A stretch of DNA of 64,000 bases from Lactuca virosa (lineage: Eukaryota > Streptophyta > Magnoliopsida > Asterales > Asteraceae), in contig CAKMRJ010003334.1 in NCBI GenBank assembly GCA_928212115.1, forward strand, positions 97,992,753-98,056,752. Direction: 5' to 3'. This document shows, one piece after another, positions 47,568-59,735 of the stretch. How positions within the stretch are numbered: the stretch's first letter is position 1; each line of letters begins with the position of its first letter. The notes beneath the pieces were generated by a model, which saw only the letters and a program-made list of their open reading frames with translations, did not search any database and had not been told where the DNA came from. The position numbers were made by a program, and so were the translations under genes.

Positions 47568-50165
47568 TTGAATTAGATTTCGCCCTCAAAATCGAAATCG
47601 CTCCTCCACAACATATAGATCTAATCCAATAACCAAACAGCACCAGCGAAAGGGTCTCATACCACACAACTATCTTCCTCTCTGGACACCTGAATTCTAA
47701 CAGGAACTCCTCCCTGGAAAAGGACAGACCCATCTGCCACTACGCTACCCCTCCTGACTCTCAAGAGTCTGGAAACTCTAGTATCTCGATACACAGCCAG
47801 ACCGCTCTCTTCAGGTGTCACCTCGTTATTCGCTCCTCGAATAATAAACCCTGATAGCTCACTGCACCTCTAATTCTCTGGTGGGGACCGATAAAAACAA
47901 GTCCATGCCCAAAACTGGCTACCGATCACTCGTCCCAGACATGATAAAGGACCCAGATCATATACCAAGGAATGGAAGGATCACATCACACCAGGGACTC
48001 ATCCACTATACTGCAATCAAATCCATCTGAACAATGAATCCTCAACACCCTGACCTCAAACACAGATAATGATCATGCTTGTTCTGAAGCGTCCTCCGAC
48101 ATCTAACAAACATAAACCTCAGCTCCCCTCTGAAAACTGAGCACCGGGTCCTCACCCGACACAGCAGCTGAACCTCTAAAGGTTACCCCTTGCATGTCCC
48201 AAAACGTCTCGTCTACTTCCTTTCCACAACCACTATCTCAGCCCAGTGTGACACACACCAGTCACAGATTTCGCTGTACCTCAAGCGAATACTGAATTCG
48301 ACTCACTCTCGATCTCTGTCGTCCACTACTCATTAGTTCCATGCGTTTCACGGTTTTCTCATACCAACGAATTGACCCACTCCGGTCCAAGACACCATAC
48401 GGAACAATACCCCCTTCCAAATGAAATGCATCTCTGAATCTGGAATCTCATTCTGTCTACTCGATACACCACTAGAATCGAACTCAACTCGAGAGTCTGA
48501 TCCGACACAGAATTGGAACCACTCGTCCCAACGAACCACTCAACTCATGAGTCATGACCCGCAACTCATGCGTTCTTCACTTATCCACTTCCTTTTGGTT
48601 GCGTCAACCATTACTCAATTCAGAATATAACAACTCCCGACAATTATGGAGATCCCAGTCTCACCCCTGATTCAACCACCAGGCTCCCACAAAACTCAAA
48701 TATTAGGGCTTCCCAAGCCCAAAACTCCTCTATCTCACGCTCTGATCAGAGAGTACTTCGTCGCAACATTCTCTTGCTGACTAGTGGGTACTACGGCTCC
48801 CCGCAGTATCACAACAACCTCTCACTGAATAGTGAGTACTACGTCTCCCCGCAGCATCACAACAACCTCTCACTAAATAGTGAGTATTACGGCTCCCCGC
48901 AGCATCACCACAACCTTTCACTGAATAGTAAGTACTACGGCTCCCCATAGCATCACCACAACCTATCACTGAATAGTGAGTACTACGGCTCCCCGTAGCA
49001 TCACCACAACCTCTCACTGAATAGTGAGTACTACGGCTCCTCGTAGCATCACCACAACCTCCCAGTGAATAGTGAGTACTACGGCTCCGCGTAGCATCAC
49101 CACAACCTCTCACTGAATAGTGAGTACTACGGCTCCCCGTAGCATCACCACAACCTCTCACTGAATCATTGAAACTGCAGCTCCCCGCAGTCTTACCGCA
49201 CTTACTCTTACCACTTCACAATCTCATCCTCAGGTTGACACCACACTGCGATCATTAACTCATGCTCTGCGGCCCAGCATAGATAGGTACACACACACCC
49301 CTCCAGGCTAAGCATCACTACTTCGGACGACCACCTTCGTGACAAAACCTCTTTTTCTCGCTGCAATTCACATTCTCAAATAAATCCATTGATGTCAATT
49401 AGCTGAAGGGCCCCCACCGGAACCATAGACACTCGGTACACCACTCGTCATCTCCAACTCAAAACTCAAAATAATCTGAGAATTAGGACATTAAACTCGG
49501 ATACCCCGGAATACCGTCACAACGCCTCGTAGTGTCTTGACTCTACCACTGATCTCATACTCATGGCATCATATTCAGATACCGCATTGCTTCCTCGGAA
49601 TCTCGCAACCGGTCTTTCTCTCGTGCCACTTGTATCCCCGGAATACTCCTTCTCCCAAATTAAAACACGGGGGAATTGCCAACGACTCCGAACACGAAGA
49701 TGACAATCCGAAACTTCCTCCTCTATTGCTCAAAACTCATGCAAGAATACTCATAACGACCCTGAAGTTGGTTGCCCAATCAACTTCTTCCCTTCCCATA
49801 CTGCATATAATAGCCCATACTCTGAACCAGAATTCCTCAACCGCCGAACTAACCTCACAAGCCAACCACCTCGAATTCACCATTTTAACCTTGAAGGATT
49901 CCTAACCACCACAAGATCTCCGACCAACGGCCACTTGCTGTGGAGACACTCATCCTTTTTCAAACACGTACCACATGCACTATCTCACTCTGCACCTCTC
50001 CTTGACCACCAATAACCCTGGTTTCAGGAATCCGCACCGCAAGCCATCTCTATCCAGTTCCCTAACCGCTCTCGAACAAATATCTGATCTCCTCAAAAGT
50101 ACCCGGTTCTCCCCCACTCAGGGTTCGAACCATCACCAATTGGTTCGCCAACCATCTATATAACA
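47568..50165 (-). mobile_element. Decayed internal region of the minus-strand gypsy element
   Basis: Upstream of the 3' LTR on the minus strand. No gag/pol frame survives. CTCCCCCACTCAGGGTTCG (near 50110) resembles the stretch at 32045 in the other gypsy element, suggesting the protease-RT neighbourhood. A 48-bp satellite occupies 48780-49165. The region ends near 50165, where AT-rich unrelated sequence begins. Confidence 0.6.
48780..49165. repeat. 48-bp satellite with two hairpins per unit (8 copies)
   Basis: TACGGCTCC anchors recur at 48-bp intervals (48791, 48839, 48887, 48935, 48983, 49031, 49079, 49127). Each unit has CTCACT-GAAT-AGTGAG and CTACGG-CTCC-CCGTAG (or the CGCAG variant), both perfect 6-bp stems. 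Because 48 is divisible by 3, a minus-strand open frame of 126 codons (RGCGDATGSRSTHYSV repeats) passes through. Confidence 0.92.
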
Positions 50166-50249
50166 CGATAACTGAACGTATATGTTACAATAAGTAAGGT
50201 CATTTATTTTTTTTCTTGTCAAATGTTTATACGAGAGTTTTTATGATAA

Positions 50250-50277
50250 CTAGATTATAGCCTGCGTTAAACGCAGG
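50250..50277 (-). mobile_element. Helitron 3' end
   Basis: Minus strand: hairpin CCTGCGTTTAACGCAGG (8-bp stem), seven bases, then CTAG followed by host T. This is the canonical Helitron terminus (hairpin plus CTRR before T). The element body runs rightwards on + coordinates; its TC start was not found. Confidence 0.7.
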
Positions 50278-51647
50278 AAACACATAAAAAACATATAATT
50301 GTCTACATATATTGCATAATGATTATAAAAAAAATATATGGTTATTGGTATTATTGAAATGTGTAGAAAATACATTGAAAACGATAAATATCTATAATCA
50401 TTGAAGTACCTCTTTATAGACAACATTTTTTGTTTTATTAGTTGAACGACCTTCCTCGTCTTATATATTATGATATTGTTATATAATTATAAGCATTTCA
50501 ATTAGACATTCCTTCCATAATAAGGTTACCTCATTTAAACATATATTGACAACCAATATACCGTTTTTTCCATTGCTTTAAATATTAACAACTATTTCAT
50601 TTATTCAAATAAAGTCATATAATCTAATTTATAGAATGTTAAATGTTATATGGATTTAATTTTAGTATATCATCAATGGAGATTCTTTTCTAAATAATGA
50701 TTGTTTTATTTTAAACTGATTGTGAATATAAGTGCTAGCTTTTATGTTTATTCTTATTTATTTTGTGTTCGCAAGAACTTTGTATTATTTTTGGCGCAAC
50801 TTTGAATAATTTTAGTATATCATCATTGTAATTTGGTATATCTTTCAATTATATGAAATATCAAATAATGACATTTTATTACTATTGTGATAATTTAGTT
50901 TATATATTGTATTTTTACTAATCTTAACGGTCTTATTTTTTTCTAATAATCGTAACGCTTTTACTAATTGTATTTTTTACAAATCTCCTAATATCTTATA
51001 ATTTTTATCTTACTTTATAATTTTTCATAACTATGTTATTTTCAAGATTAACTGTCTTAATAGTTTTTTTTCAGTCTATTCAATTTTATATTTCATTGTA
51101 CAACATCATCGTTTGTATGTATTCTGAAATTTCACTTTAAAAATGCTTAATGTTTACACCTTGATATTAATTTTTTTTAATAAACCCGTGTAATAATTAT
51201 GGAATATATATCTCGTTTTAATTAACATTTACTTCCTTCATTAAATCAAATTCCTCGTTAAACGAATATATTTTTGGAAAGTAATAATTATAATGGGGCA
51301 GCATTATCTAAGACGTAAATGTTTGATATACTTTTGGAGGAAAAAAATCAAGATCATTAAAAAAAATTATATAAAGAAAATAAAAAATTTAAATTTGGTG
51401 AAATTATGGATGAAATTACTGGCGAAAATTATTTTGGAGGGAGTTGTATTTTGTAAAGTATAATAATATTACAAAATTCGAAATATGTATATTTGTTATG
51501 TAAATTTATAAATTTTATTGTTGCTATGTAAAGATAAAAAAGTAGGTTGGTATGATATACAAAAACATAATAATTTCAATGATATTTTAAAATCACGCCA
51601 AAATTAACCGGATTCTTATGACATAAAAAAAAAAAAAAATCATAATC
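50278..51647. other. AT-rich sequence with a second Helitron-like relic
   Basis: No coding similarity. The stretch 51141-51203 (AATGCTTAATGTTTACACC to ACCCGTGTAATAATTATGG) resembles the last 80 bp of the Helitron at 43273-43591 but lacks the CTAG end. Confidence 0.45.
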
Positions 51648-52446
51648 ATCTCTAATATATAAAAGTAACATTTTCGTAATTAATGTCAGTTCCCAAGATA
51701 GTTAATTTCTGTTTTGTTAAAAGTACGTAATATCTTTTTCTGTTTATTTGAAAAGTTTCAGAAAAGTAGTTAACTGATTTCATGTAATCGACAAAGAAAA
51801 TCGAAATATATGAATACATATATTTGATATAGGAACAAAAAAATAATCGAAAAAAATATAAAAAGCGAAAGAAGGTACTGACCTTCTAGTGCACAAGAGC
51901 GAATGTTTGAAGCAGAGAATGATGATGGAAGTTATAAACAATAAGAATGATGTTGTAGGAGAAGATTTGAAGAAAAGAAACGATTGAAAATAAGTGTGAG
52001 CCGCGGATTCAAGGATGAATCGTATATGTATGTGATAATTTGAATATGATTTTTTGGTATTAATGATTTCCTAATAAAAATAGATTTTATATTAATGGTT
52101 TACTAATATAAACGGATTTATATTAATGGTTGATATTAATGCCTTGATTGAAATGATTTGTTAGTAATATGCTTTTAAAATTGACCATATTAAAATCTTC
52201 ATAGCCGAAAATTCAAGATTTAAAATATGGAAAACTTTTATTGGAATTAAATACATTCCATTTCAACGAATATAAATTATTGTTTGACGTTGAAAAACAT
52301 TTATTTGAATTAAATACATTCCATATGGGGAAGATGATGTCAGCAATTTGATCTAAGGGTGGAAAAAATAAAATTGAAATACAATCAAGGGTCCAGATTA
52401 TTTAAGATAATGTCATAAGGTTTCTCTTTTAATAATATTTAGAGAT
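51648..52446. mobile_element. Possible TIR element (ATCTCTAA ends)
   Basis: The left end ATCTCTAATATATAAAAG and the right end, reversed ATCTCTAAATATTATTAAAAG, are similar inverted termini 0.8 kb apart. There is no transposase and no clear TSD. A Helitron 5' end is an alternative for the left side. Confidence 0.4.
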
Positions 52447-53007
52447 ATAAGGGCCACTTGGATGTATTTTTTAATTTATTTTTATCTAATAAGCTATTAT
52501 CAAAAAATAGTTTGAATAAAGAGTTTTTTTTACATGATTAAGTTGGGGTCCCTCGTATCACCCACAAAGAAATCACAAATGACAATTTAACTCACTAAAA
52601 AATACTTGTGAATTCGTATTTTTTTTTTTGACATAATACCTAAGGAAATATATTATTTTTACAGCAGAGGGAATATATGACACTTGGTGTATAATCATTT
52701 TAGTTACATCACTCTAACATGAGTTTTATCACACATCATGCCATTTACATGCGATGAGTTAAGATCACAGTTTTTATTTTATTTTTATAATTAATTTTTT
52801 AAAACTAAATTTTTCATTAAATCATAATAAAAATTGCATAACAAGAAATTAAACCAAAGAATTAATAACTTAAAACTTAGCAATATAAATATGGAAAATC
52901 TTCAAAAATGGTCTTTGTGGTTTCCAAAAAAAAACTAATTTAGTCTTTAACTCTTTTTGTCTTTAAAAATGATCTTTATGGTTTGAAAACTTTTAATGGA
53001 TTGTCTT

Positions 53008-53444
53008 TGTTAGATTTTGGGGTATAGAAATGATTGGAATTCTGAGAATTGTGTTAAACACTTTCAGATTAAAGTATTTGGGTGGTATTCTCAATATTCT
53101 TTAATCGGATAAGACTCAGAGAGACAAGAACTTAGAATGTTTTGATGATAGTTTCGTATCGACCCTAGCCAGAGGCTCTGCCCCTTGGACCCCGCCAAGG
53201 GCTGCCGCCCCTTGGACCCCGCTCCCAGGGGCGCTGCCCCCGGACCCCCGTTCGTTTAGGGGCTTCGCCCCTAAATGACAATGTACTTTGAAACTTGATC
53301 AAACTTAAACAAGTGTGTACTCCACACCATCCTTACTTGTTTAATATTTATCGAGATCACTTTTTGTCAACAAAGTAATCCCATTACACTTAAATAATAT
53401 TGATGATAACAAATCACCAATAGTCTTTATGTCTAACTCCGACA
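53008..53444. mobile_element. Probable solo LTR-like insertion
   Basis: The boundaries TGTTAGATTTTGG and CTAACTCCGACA (TG...CA, near-palindromic ends) interrupt sequence that otherwise continues as the TIR element's subterminal region. It includes a GC-rich hairpin chain at 53158-53276. No convincing TSD was found, so the exact ends are inferred. Confidence 0.5.
53158..53276. repeat. Chain of GC-rich hairpins
   Basis: Successive units AGGCTCTGCCCCTTGGACCCC, AAGGGCTGCCGCCCCTTGG, AGGGGCGCTGCCCCC and TAGGGGCTTCGCCCCTA, each self-complementary, in an otherwise AT-rich neighbourhood. Confidence 0.85.
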
Positions 53445-54880
53445 ATTTTTTTCTGTTAAGTCTAACCATGTGAGGGTAAAGTCGTCTTTTCATACCACAA
53501 TGACCATTCTTGAAGTTTTATCTATTTTATATTTATTAATTGGTTTTATTAATAAAAAAATAAAAAAAAATAACTTTACTCCCCACCCTCACCCTCTAGC
53601 ACCTCCTCCTCTTCACTTACTCGACAACCACCATCGAATGTCACCGCCCTCCGTCACCGGTCATCGACTTTTTTTTAGAAAAGACGATTTTGCCCATTAT
53701 CACCACCATAACCACCTTATACCACCACTACCATCAGCGTATATCATCAACACAACCCCTTACACCCACACTCGTCTCAAGCAAACCACCATCATTGGTG
53801 CACCATTGTCACCACCACACCAGCAATGACCACAACCAACTATCACCACCCATTGCCACCATTACCACCTGTAACTCTGAAACATAGAAAAAAAATTGAA
53901 AAATACACCCTAAAAATATGGAAAAAATAAACTCCAACCATAACCACTCATGAACAAACCTTGAAACAAAAAATCAATTACCAAAATATTCATCAAATGG
54001 AATAACCCACAATCTCCGCGTGTCCAATTCGTATATCTAGTTGAACCTTATTTACATCATTTGTGTCTCCGTATATCCTCTTTCACCTTTAAAACTCGTC
54101 GTTAGTGAAATAATCCCTCCCCACCTCCTTATCACCACTACCGACCTCCTCCGCTTGTAATTGTCGGCGCTTCTCAGGCTCCGTGAGTGAAATTAAGGTG
54201 ACGATTGTTGCGACCGAGCCGCCTCCGATGTTTTTCAGTGTTGTTTCGTCTAATGTGTTGGCTCCTAGTATATATACAGTTAAGATTCTTCGATTGTTTA
54301 GTTTCTAAGATATAGGATTAGGATTGGAGAACGGGGTGGTGGTGAAAGAGACATTGTGGGAGAAAAGGGAGGATGAGTATGTCATTTTTGTAACTTACCC
54401 ATCACTGTCGTTGCTTACCCATCCCATTTCTCATCTTCTTGTTGCATCGATTTGATTGCAGGCAGAGAGATGTCCATACATGGATTGAATACAAAAAGAA
54501 ATAGAGTTTCAGGAGAGAGAAACATAGGCATAGAGAACGTGGTCAGAGTTGCAGGGGTTGCTGGCGGGATGAAGGGGTGGAGGCTGGGAGCATCAAAGAC
54601 GGAGGTTGTGAGTTGAATGAGAACGAAAAGTGTGTTAAAGGATAATTAGGGTTTTTACTTCTTATTTATATTATATTAATTTTATTCCTTATAGTTTGTA
54701 AAAGACAATTTTTCCCTCAGATATCTTGCACATGTTCCGATTTAACAGTCCAAAAGTGACGGATTTAGCCATAAGGACAATCCATTAAAAAAAATTTAAC
54801 CATAGGGACCATCCTTGATGAAAAAAAAACTTAAGGACTAAACTCGATTTTTTTTAAACCACTATGACCATTTTTGAAGA

Positions 54881-55231
54881 ATTGACCTCCACAACATCAA
54901 CACGTGTCGTGTTCAAATCAACACGGTTAATCGTTGTTTGTAGCACACAATCAAAAGTTCTTTAAGAGGAAGATGGTAATGAAGAAAAAAAATTATTAAA
55001 AATTAAAGAAGAAATAGTTAGTGTGGTGTATATTGGTGTTTATGTTAAATATTTATAGTGGTTAAAAATGGATAATTTTTTAATAAATTTATAAACAAAC
55101 TCTTTCTTTCTCCTTACCAAGTTCGTGTTCAGATGCATTCTTTTTACAACATAGTGTTTGCCGCAAACACTTCAACATTGTCGAGGTTTAATGAGGGTCA
55201 CTCCCTCTAGCAATTGAGAGCATGTGTTTTA
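54881..55231. other. Spacer, no feature recognised
   Basis: AT-rich, no frames or ends recognised. It includes the left flank of the copia element. Confidence 0.4.
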
Positions 55232-56073
55232 TGATGAGTTTTAGGCATAACAAAACAAACTTAAAACTCTTAAGTGTGCATGCAACCTAAAACAAAAATC
55301 TATGTTTTCTTAATTGAACCTATAACTATGAACATCAAATAATAACCCTAGAAACACTAGGTAATTTTCTAATTTACTAAAGAAAAGTTTTAGGGTTACT
55401 TACCTTTTAGTTGTTATAGCAAACAACTAGAAATCCTCTTCGTTGATCTCTTGGAAGCAAGCACCAAGTGTCGTGCCTCTAATGGTTCACACCTAAGCTA
55501 GCAAGAAGGAAATTATGGAGAGAGGAGAGGGGAGGCTTGAATTTTCGGCTATTCCTTGGTATAATAGAATGGCCGAAATGCTAGGGGTAAGGCTCCTTAT
55601 ATAATTCAACTTGGAAACCCTAGATAAGCCCAAAACCAATATAATAATATTATCTTGAATTGGTAATTATCTAGCTTCCTAATTATCCTCTAAGGATAAT
55701 TCCAGAAACCCTAAAGGCCTCTAGAAACCGTCCACCCTATGTGTGGAAGGTTCTGGAGCCTTTTGTTCAACTATTAAATAATTGCACTTTAGACCATGCA
55801 CTTTTAATTAGTTCCATTAATCCCGAAATTAATTCCACCTAATTTCTGATTAATTATTAATTAAATATTACTATTTCTAATTAATATATTATTCTCATAA
55901 CATATTAATAAATTATTTATTTCAATTTATTAATCAAATAATAAATCAACCTCTCTTTCCAAAAAAATCATCTTGTACAATTGCTAGGTTTGAGGGAAAC
56001 CCAAAAGGATTGTGCTACTATCAATTCAAGTTTATACCAATTATAGTTATGGGCTTAGACACCTAATCCAACA
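55232..56073 (-). repeat. 3' LTR of the copia element
   Basis: Minus strand: TGTTGGATTAGGTGTC ... AAAACTCATCA. Preceded on its strand by AAGTGGGAGGC. Confidence 0.92.
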
Positions 56074-56090
56074 GCCTCCCACTTGGATGG
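56074..56090 (-). other. Polypurine tract
   Basis: Minus strand ATCCAAGTGGGAGGC next to TGTTGGATT, as in the element at 3692. Confidence 0.85.
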
Positions 56091-56549
56091 ATAAGTCTGT
56101 AACTATGATTACCAGTATAACTTCTGAATCGATCAGCAAATTGTAACTTCCAAAAGCCGATGTCGAACTTTGACCCAATCGGTTATGTGTCCTAAGATAA
56201 GTGATCATATAATCCTTCATTCTTCAAGATATCATTCGAGCATCAGACATGGAACATAATCAATCTCATTGTCCAATACTTTGTTTCTGTATTTTTGATT
56301 TGTAATGACATAGAGCTTCTAATTGAACACATCAATTTAGTCCTGGCTTGGCCCGACACTATAAGTCAACACCAAATCACCGAGGGGGCCAAAGATATCA
56401 CTTTTCCCGTTAGGGCAAAAGGAACGAATAAACTTTGACTTATATGCTTGCACCATTTACTCATCAAATCAAGCACAACAATACGTTTTATAACATCAAG
56501 TTAGTAATGCGTTTACGTATCATCAATGCACAACTGACTTGTAAACCAA

Positions 56550-56602
<53 letters not shown>

Positions 56603-57019
56603 TTCAAGATTATAAGATATTATCGTCTCAGAATTACTCTTGATTAATTCCATGAAGTAATTCTCTGAGTGTGGGTTAATCCAATACTTAAATCTCCATT
56701 TCAAAGTACTCATGAACACTGTAGCAATACTATTGCTATGTCTAAAACTCTTTAGACAATCTACAATTCTATTCATGACAGTCTTAATTCACTACTTACT
56801 TCCAAAAGTACGAACGACTGTGGAGTTTGAATAATCGAATTATCCAGGAAGTAAAACATGCAAAATGAAACACAAAAATAAACAATTGACAAAAGGTAGT
56901 AAACAAACTCATAAATAATTCTCTATTATTTAATCACCAAAATCTGATTATATTTACTTTGTTACAAGTTTCAAAATAACTATATAACTACTAAAACTAA
57001 TATCATCTTTCAGACCAAT
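56091..57019 (-). mobile_element. Non-coding 3' region of the copia element
   Basis: Lies between the end of pol and the polypurine tract. A (TA)n run is at 56552-56598. Not coding. Confidence 0.65.
56552..56598. repeat. (AT)n microsatellite
   Basis: An uninterrupted AT run of about 23 units. Confidence 0.95.
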
Positions 57020-57894
57020 GCTCCTGGAATGTTGAATCTATTTAGCCCTACTCAGACCCTTTGTGAGTGGATCTGCAGGATTCTCTTTAGCTGATACCCT
57101 CTACACAATTAGGTGAACTTCTTCTACTCTATGTCTGATGAAATGGTATTTTTATCGATATGTCTTGATCTGCCATGATCTCTCAGTTCCTTTGTCTAGG
57201 AAATCGCTCCTTCATTATCACAGAAAATTTCCATTGGCTCCTTGATGTTTGGTGCAACTCCAAGATCTCCGATGAAGTTCTTCAAATAAATTCCCTTATT
57301 GGATGCTTCGTTCGCCGCTATGTACTCTGATTCACAGGTAGAATCAGCCACTGTCTCTTGCTTGGAACGTTTCTAAGTAACTGCTCCACCATTCAAGGTA
57401 AACACCCAGCCAGATTGAGAACGAAAGTTGTCTCTGTCTGTTTGAAAGCTAACGTCACGATACCTAGTTACTCTCAATGTATCACTGCCACCAAGTGATA
57501 GGACTCAGTCCTTAGTCCTTCGCAAATACTTGAGAATATTCTTATTTGCTATCCAATGAGCTTTACCCAGATTTCCCTGATAACGACTGACCATGCTCAA
57601 AGCAAAGCACACATCAGGGCGAGTACATTTCATAGAATATATGAAAGATCCAATGGTGGAAACGTATGGAACTCTACTCATTTCTGCTATCTCCGCATCG
57701 ATACTCGGACTCTGAGTCTTACTCAGTTTGGTATTACTCTGGATGGGCAGTTCTCCTTTCTTGAAATTTTCCATACTAAAACGTTTTAACACTTTTTCCA
57801 AGTATGTGTTTTGACTAAGTCCAATTAGTCTTTTACTACTGTCTCTTAGGATTCTTACCCCCAAAATATAAGCAGTCTCTCCTAGATCCTTCAT
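57020..57894 (-). pseudogene. Copia RT C-terminal part and RNase H
   Basis: Minus strand. MKDLGETAYILGVRILRD, then SRVPYVSTIGSFIYSMKCTR and PDVCFALSMVSRYQ up to KNILKYLRRTKD and a stop at 57505. RNase H follows with QSGWVFTLNGGAV, ADSTCESEYIAANEAS, CDNEGAIS and the closing ENPADPLTKGLSRAK near 57050. Stops lie after RTKD, after GGAV, after GAIS and at SDIE. Confidence 0.88.
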
Positions 57895-58650
57895 AGAGAA
57901 ACACTTTCCAAGTCAAGACTTAACCTCTTGCAAAGTTGGAATGTCGTTTCCTATAAGAAGTATGTCATCAACATACAACACTAGGAAGGTTACTAAACTC
58001 CCACTAGCTTTGACATATACACATGACTCGTCTTCACTTCTAGAGAAGCCAAACTCTTTGACCTTCTCGTCAAAACAAAGATTCCATCTGCGAGAAGCTT
58101 GTTTCAACCCATAGATGGATTTCTCAAACTTGCACACTCTATTGGGAAACTTTGCATCAAAAAAACCCTCTGTCTAACTCGTGTAAACATCCTCAACCAA
58201 CTTCCTATTAAGGAAAGCAGTTTTGACATCCATCTGCCAAATTTCATAGTCATGAAACGCAACTATGGCTAGCTTGATCCTGATAGATTTTATCTTAGCC
58301 ACTGGTGAGAAGGTCTCATCATAGTCAACCCCTGGGGTTTGAGTAAAGCCCTTCACAACCAGTCATGCTTTGAATGTCTGCACATTAACATCCATGTCAG
58401 TCTTCTTCTTGAAGATCCATTTTCAACCAATTGTCTTTCGACCAAGTTGTCGATCAACCAAATTCCAAACTTGGTTGTCATATATGGACTTGATCTCGTT
58501 GTCCATTGACTCTTTCCATTTAGCTGCCTCAGGGACTTCAATTGCTTCCTTGTAGTTAGTTGGTTCATCCATATTTACCAGAGTATTATCACTGATAGAC
58601 GTATCACCATCTGTAGTTATATGGAAACCATAGAACTCAGGTGGCATGCT
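57895..58650 (-). pseudogene. Copia reverse transcriptase
   Basis: Copies element RNA into DNA. Minus strand: NYKEAIEVPEAAKWKESMDN and NQVWNLVDRQLGRKTIG, a stop, KWIFKKKTDMD; then VKGFTQTPGVDYDETFSPVA, IWQMDVKTAFLNRKLVEDVY; then FEKSIYGLKQASRRWNLCFD and FLVLYVDDILLIGND. The catalytic YVDD is intact. Stops occur at about 58422, 58353 (QTFKA-stop), 58171 and 57913. Confidence 0.9.
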
Positions 58651-59735
58651 AACTCTTCTGGAACGCCTAAGAGGTAATGAATTGTCAACTGGTTCAACTG
58701 GAATCTCTTCCTCTAGTTGAACCCTAACGTCTTTAGAGGTTCCTTCATCGTTTGATTCTTGAATCTCTTCAAGGTCAATGGTACTCCCACTCTCATCTTT
58801 TCATATGAGCTCTCTCTCGCGAAAGACTCCTCTTCGCGCTACAAAGACCACGTTCTCACTAGGTCTGTAAAACAAATATCCAAAGGAATTTTGTGGGTAG
58901 CCGATGAAAATACATCTCTCACTATGAGTTTCAAGTTTGTCGTGAGTCTCTCGTCTAACGAAAGATTCACAACCCCAAACCTTGATATGTGCTAACGAGG
59001 GAACCTTCCATGTCCATATATCGTGAGGTGTTTTGGCAACCTTCTTAGTTAGGATATGATTAAAAATGTGGGTGACAGTCTCTAATGCATACCCCCAGAA
59101 CGAAATTGGAAGTGAAGCTTGACTCATCATGGAACGAACCATGTCCAACAAGGTTCGATTGCGCCTCTCAACCACACCATTAAATTGTGGTGTCCTAGGA
59201 GGGGTCAATTGTGACACTATTCCACATTCCCTGAGGTAGTCGTGGAACTCGATACCAAGATACTCTTCGCCTCTATCTGATCGGAGCATCTTTATCTTCC
59301 TGCCCAATTGATTCTCGACTTCATGCTTAAACTCTTTTCAAAGGTTTCCGACTTGTGCTTGATTAAGTAGATATAACCATACCTGCTATAATATTCAGTG
59401 AAAGTCACATAGAATCGATTAGCATCCCTTGTGGATGATCTGAAAGGCCCACACACATCTGTGTGTATGAGATCCAACATACCTTCACCTCTTTCACACG
59501 ATCATGCAGAAGGTGATTTTGTCATCTTACCCAAAAGACGAGATTCGCATGCATCATCCGACCTTAGGTCAAATGATTCCAACACTCCATCCTTTTGGAG
59601 TTGGGCGATGCGTTTCTTGTTAACATGTCCAAGATGACAATACCACAAGCATGCTTTGTCTATATCATTAGACGAATCAATTTGAAATACACTATTGCCT
59701 AAATTGTCTACACACATCACAATGTAAAGCTTCAA
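58651..59735 (-). pseudogene. Copia GAG-pre-integrase and integrase
   Basis: The pre-integrase zinc module (WYCHLGHVNKKRIAQLQKDG ... DACESRLLGKM, with the second-pair Cys replaced by Arg) is at 59735-59510. The integrase core has D in LDLIHTDVCGPF (near 59470), D in KMLRSDRGEEYLG (near 59285) and E in PQFNGVVERRNRTLLD (near 59170). The C-terminal part reads KVWGCESFVRRETHDKLETH and CIFIGYPQNSFGYLFYRPSE. A frameshift lies near 59335 and a stop at 58801. The linker to RT is hydrophilic and acidic. Confidence 0.9.

Larger units (their letters stand above)
52900..54880. mobile_element. TIR element, MULE-like, with nested LTR-like insert
   Basis: The left end CTTCAAAAATGGTC with TTTGTGGTTT and the right end AAACCACTATGACCATTTTT with GAAG are inverted repeats, of the kind plants carry on AAAAATGGTC(C)-ended elements. 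The interior (53570-53890 and 54060-54640) is CCA/CAC-rich, with no recognised protein. An insertion occupies about 53008-53444. The right terminal region 54680-54860 mirrors 52915-53005. TSDs are unclear. Confidence 0.6.

Noticed and set aside
48780..49165. 126-codon minus-strand frame and CRISPR-like appearance of the 48-bp repeats
   Set aside because: The units are directly contiguous with no spacers, the DNA is eukaryotic, and the frame follows from the unit length.
47556..50165. Host gene in the C-rich stretch between gypsy LTR and AT-rich DNA
   Set aside because: It adjoins a polypurine tract and LTR and has no long frame; it fits a decayed gypsy internal region.
53470..53890. 119-codon His/Pro-rich frame as a host protein
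   Set aside because: It lies in a CCA/CAC low-complexity tract inside a TIR element, with no domain and no conserved neighbours.
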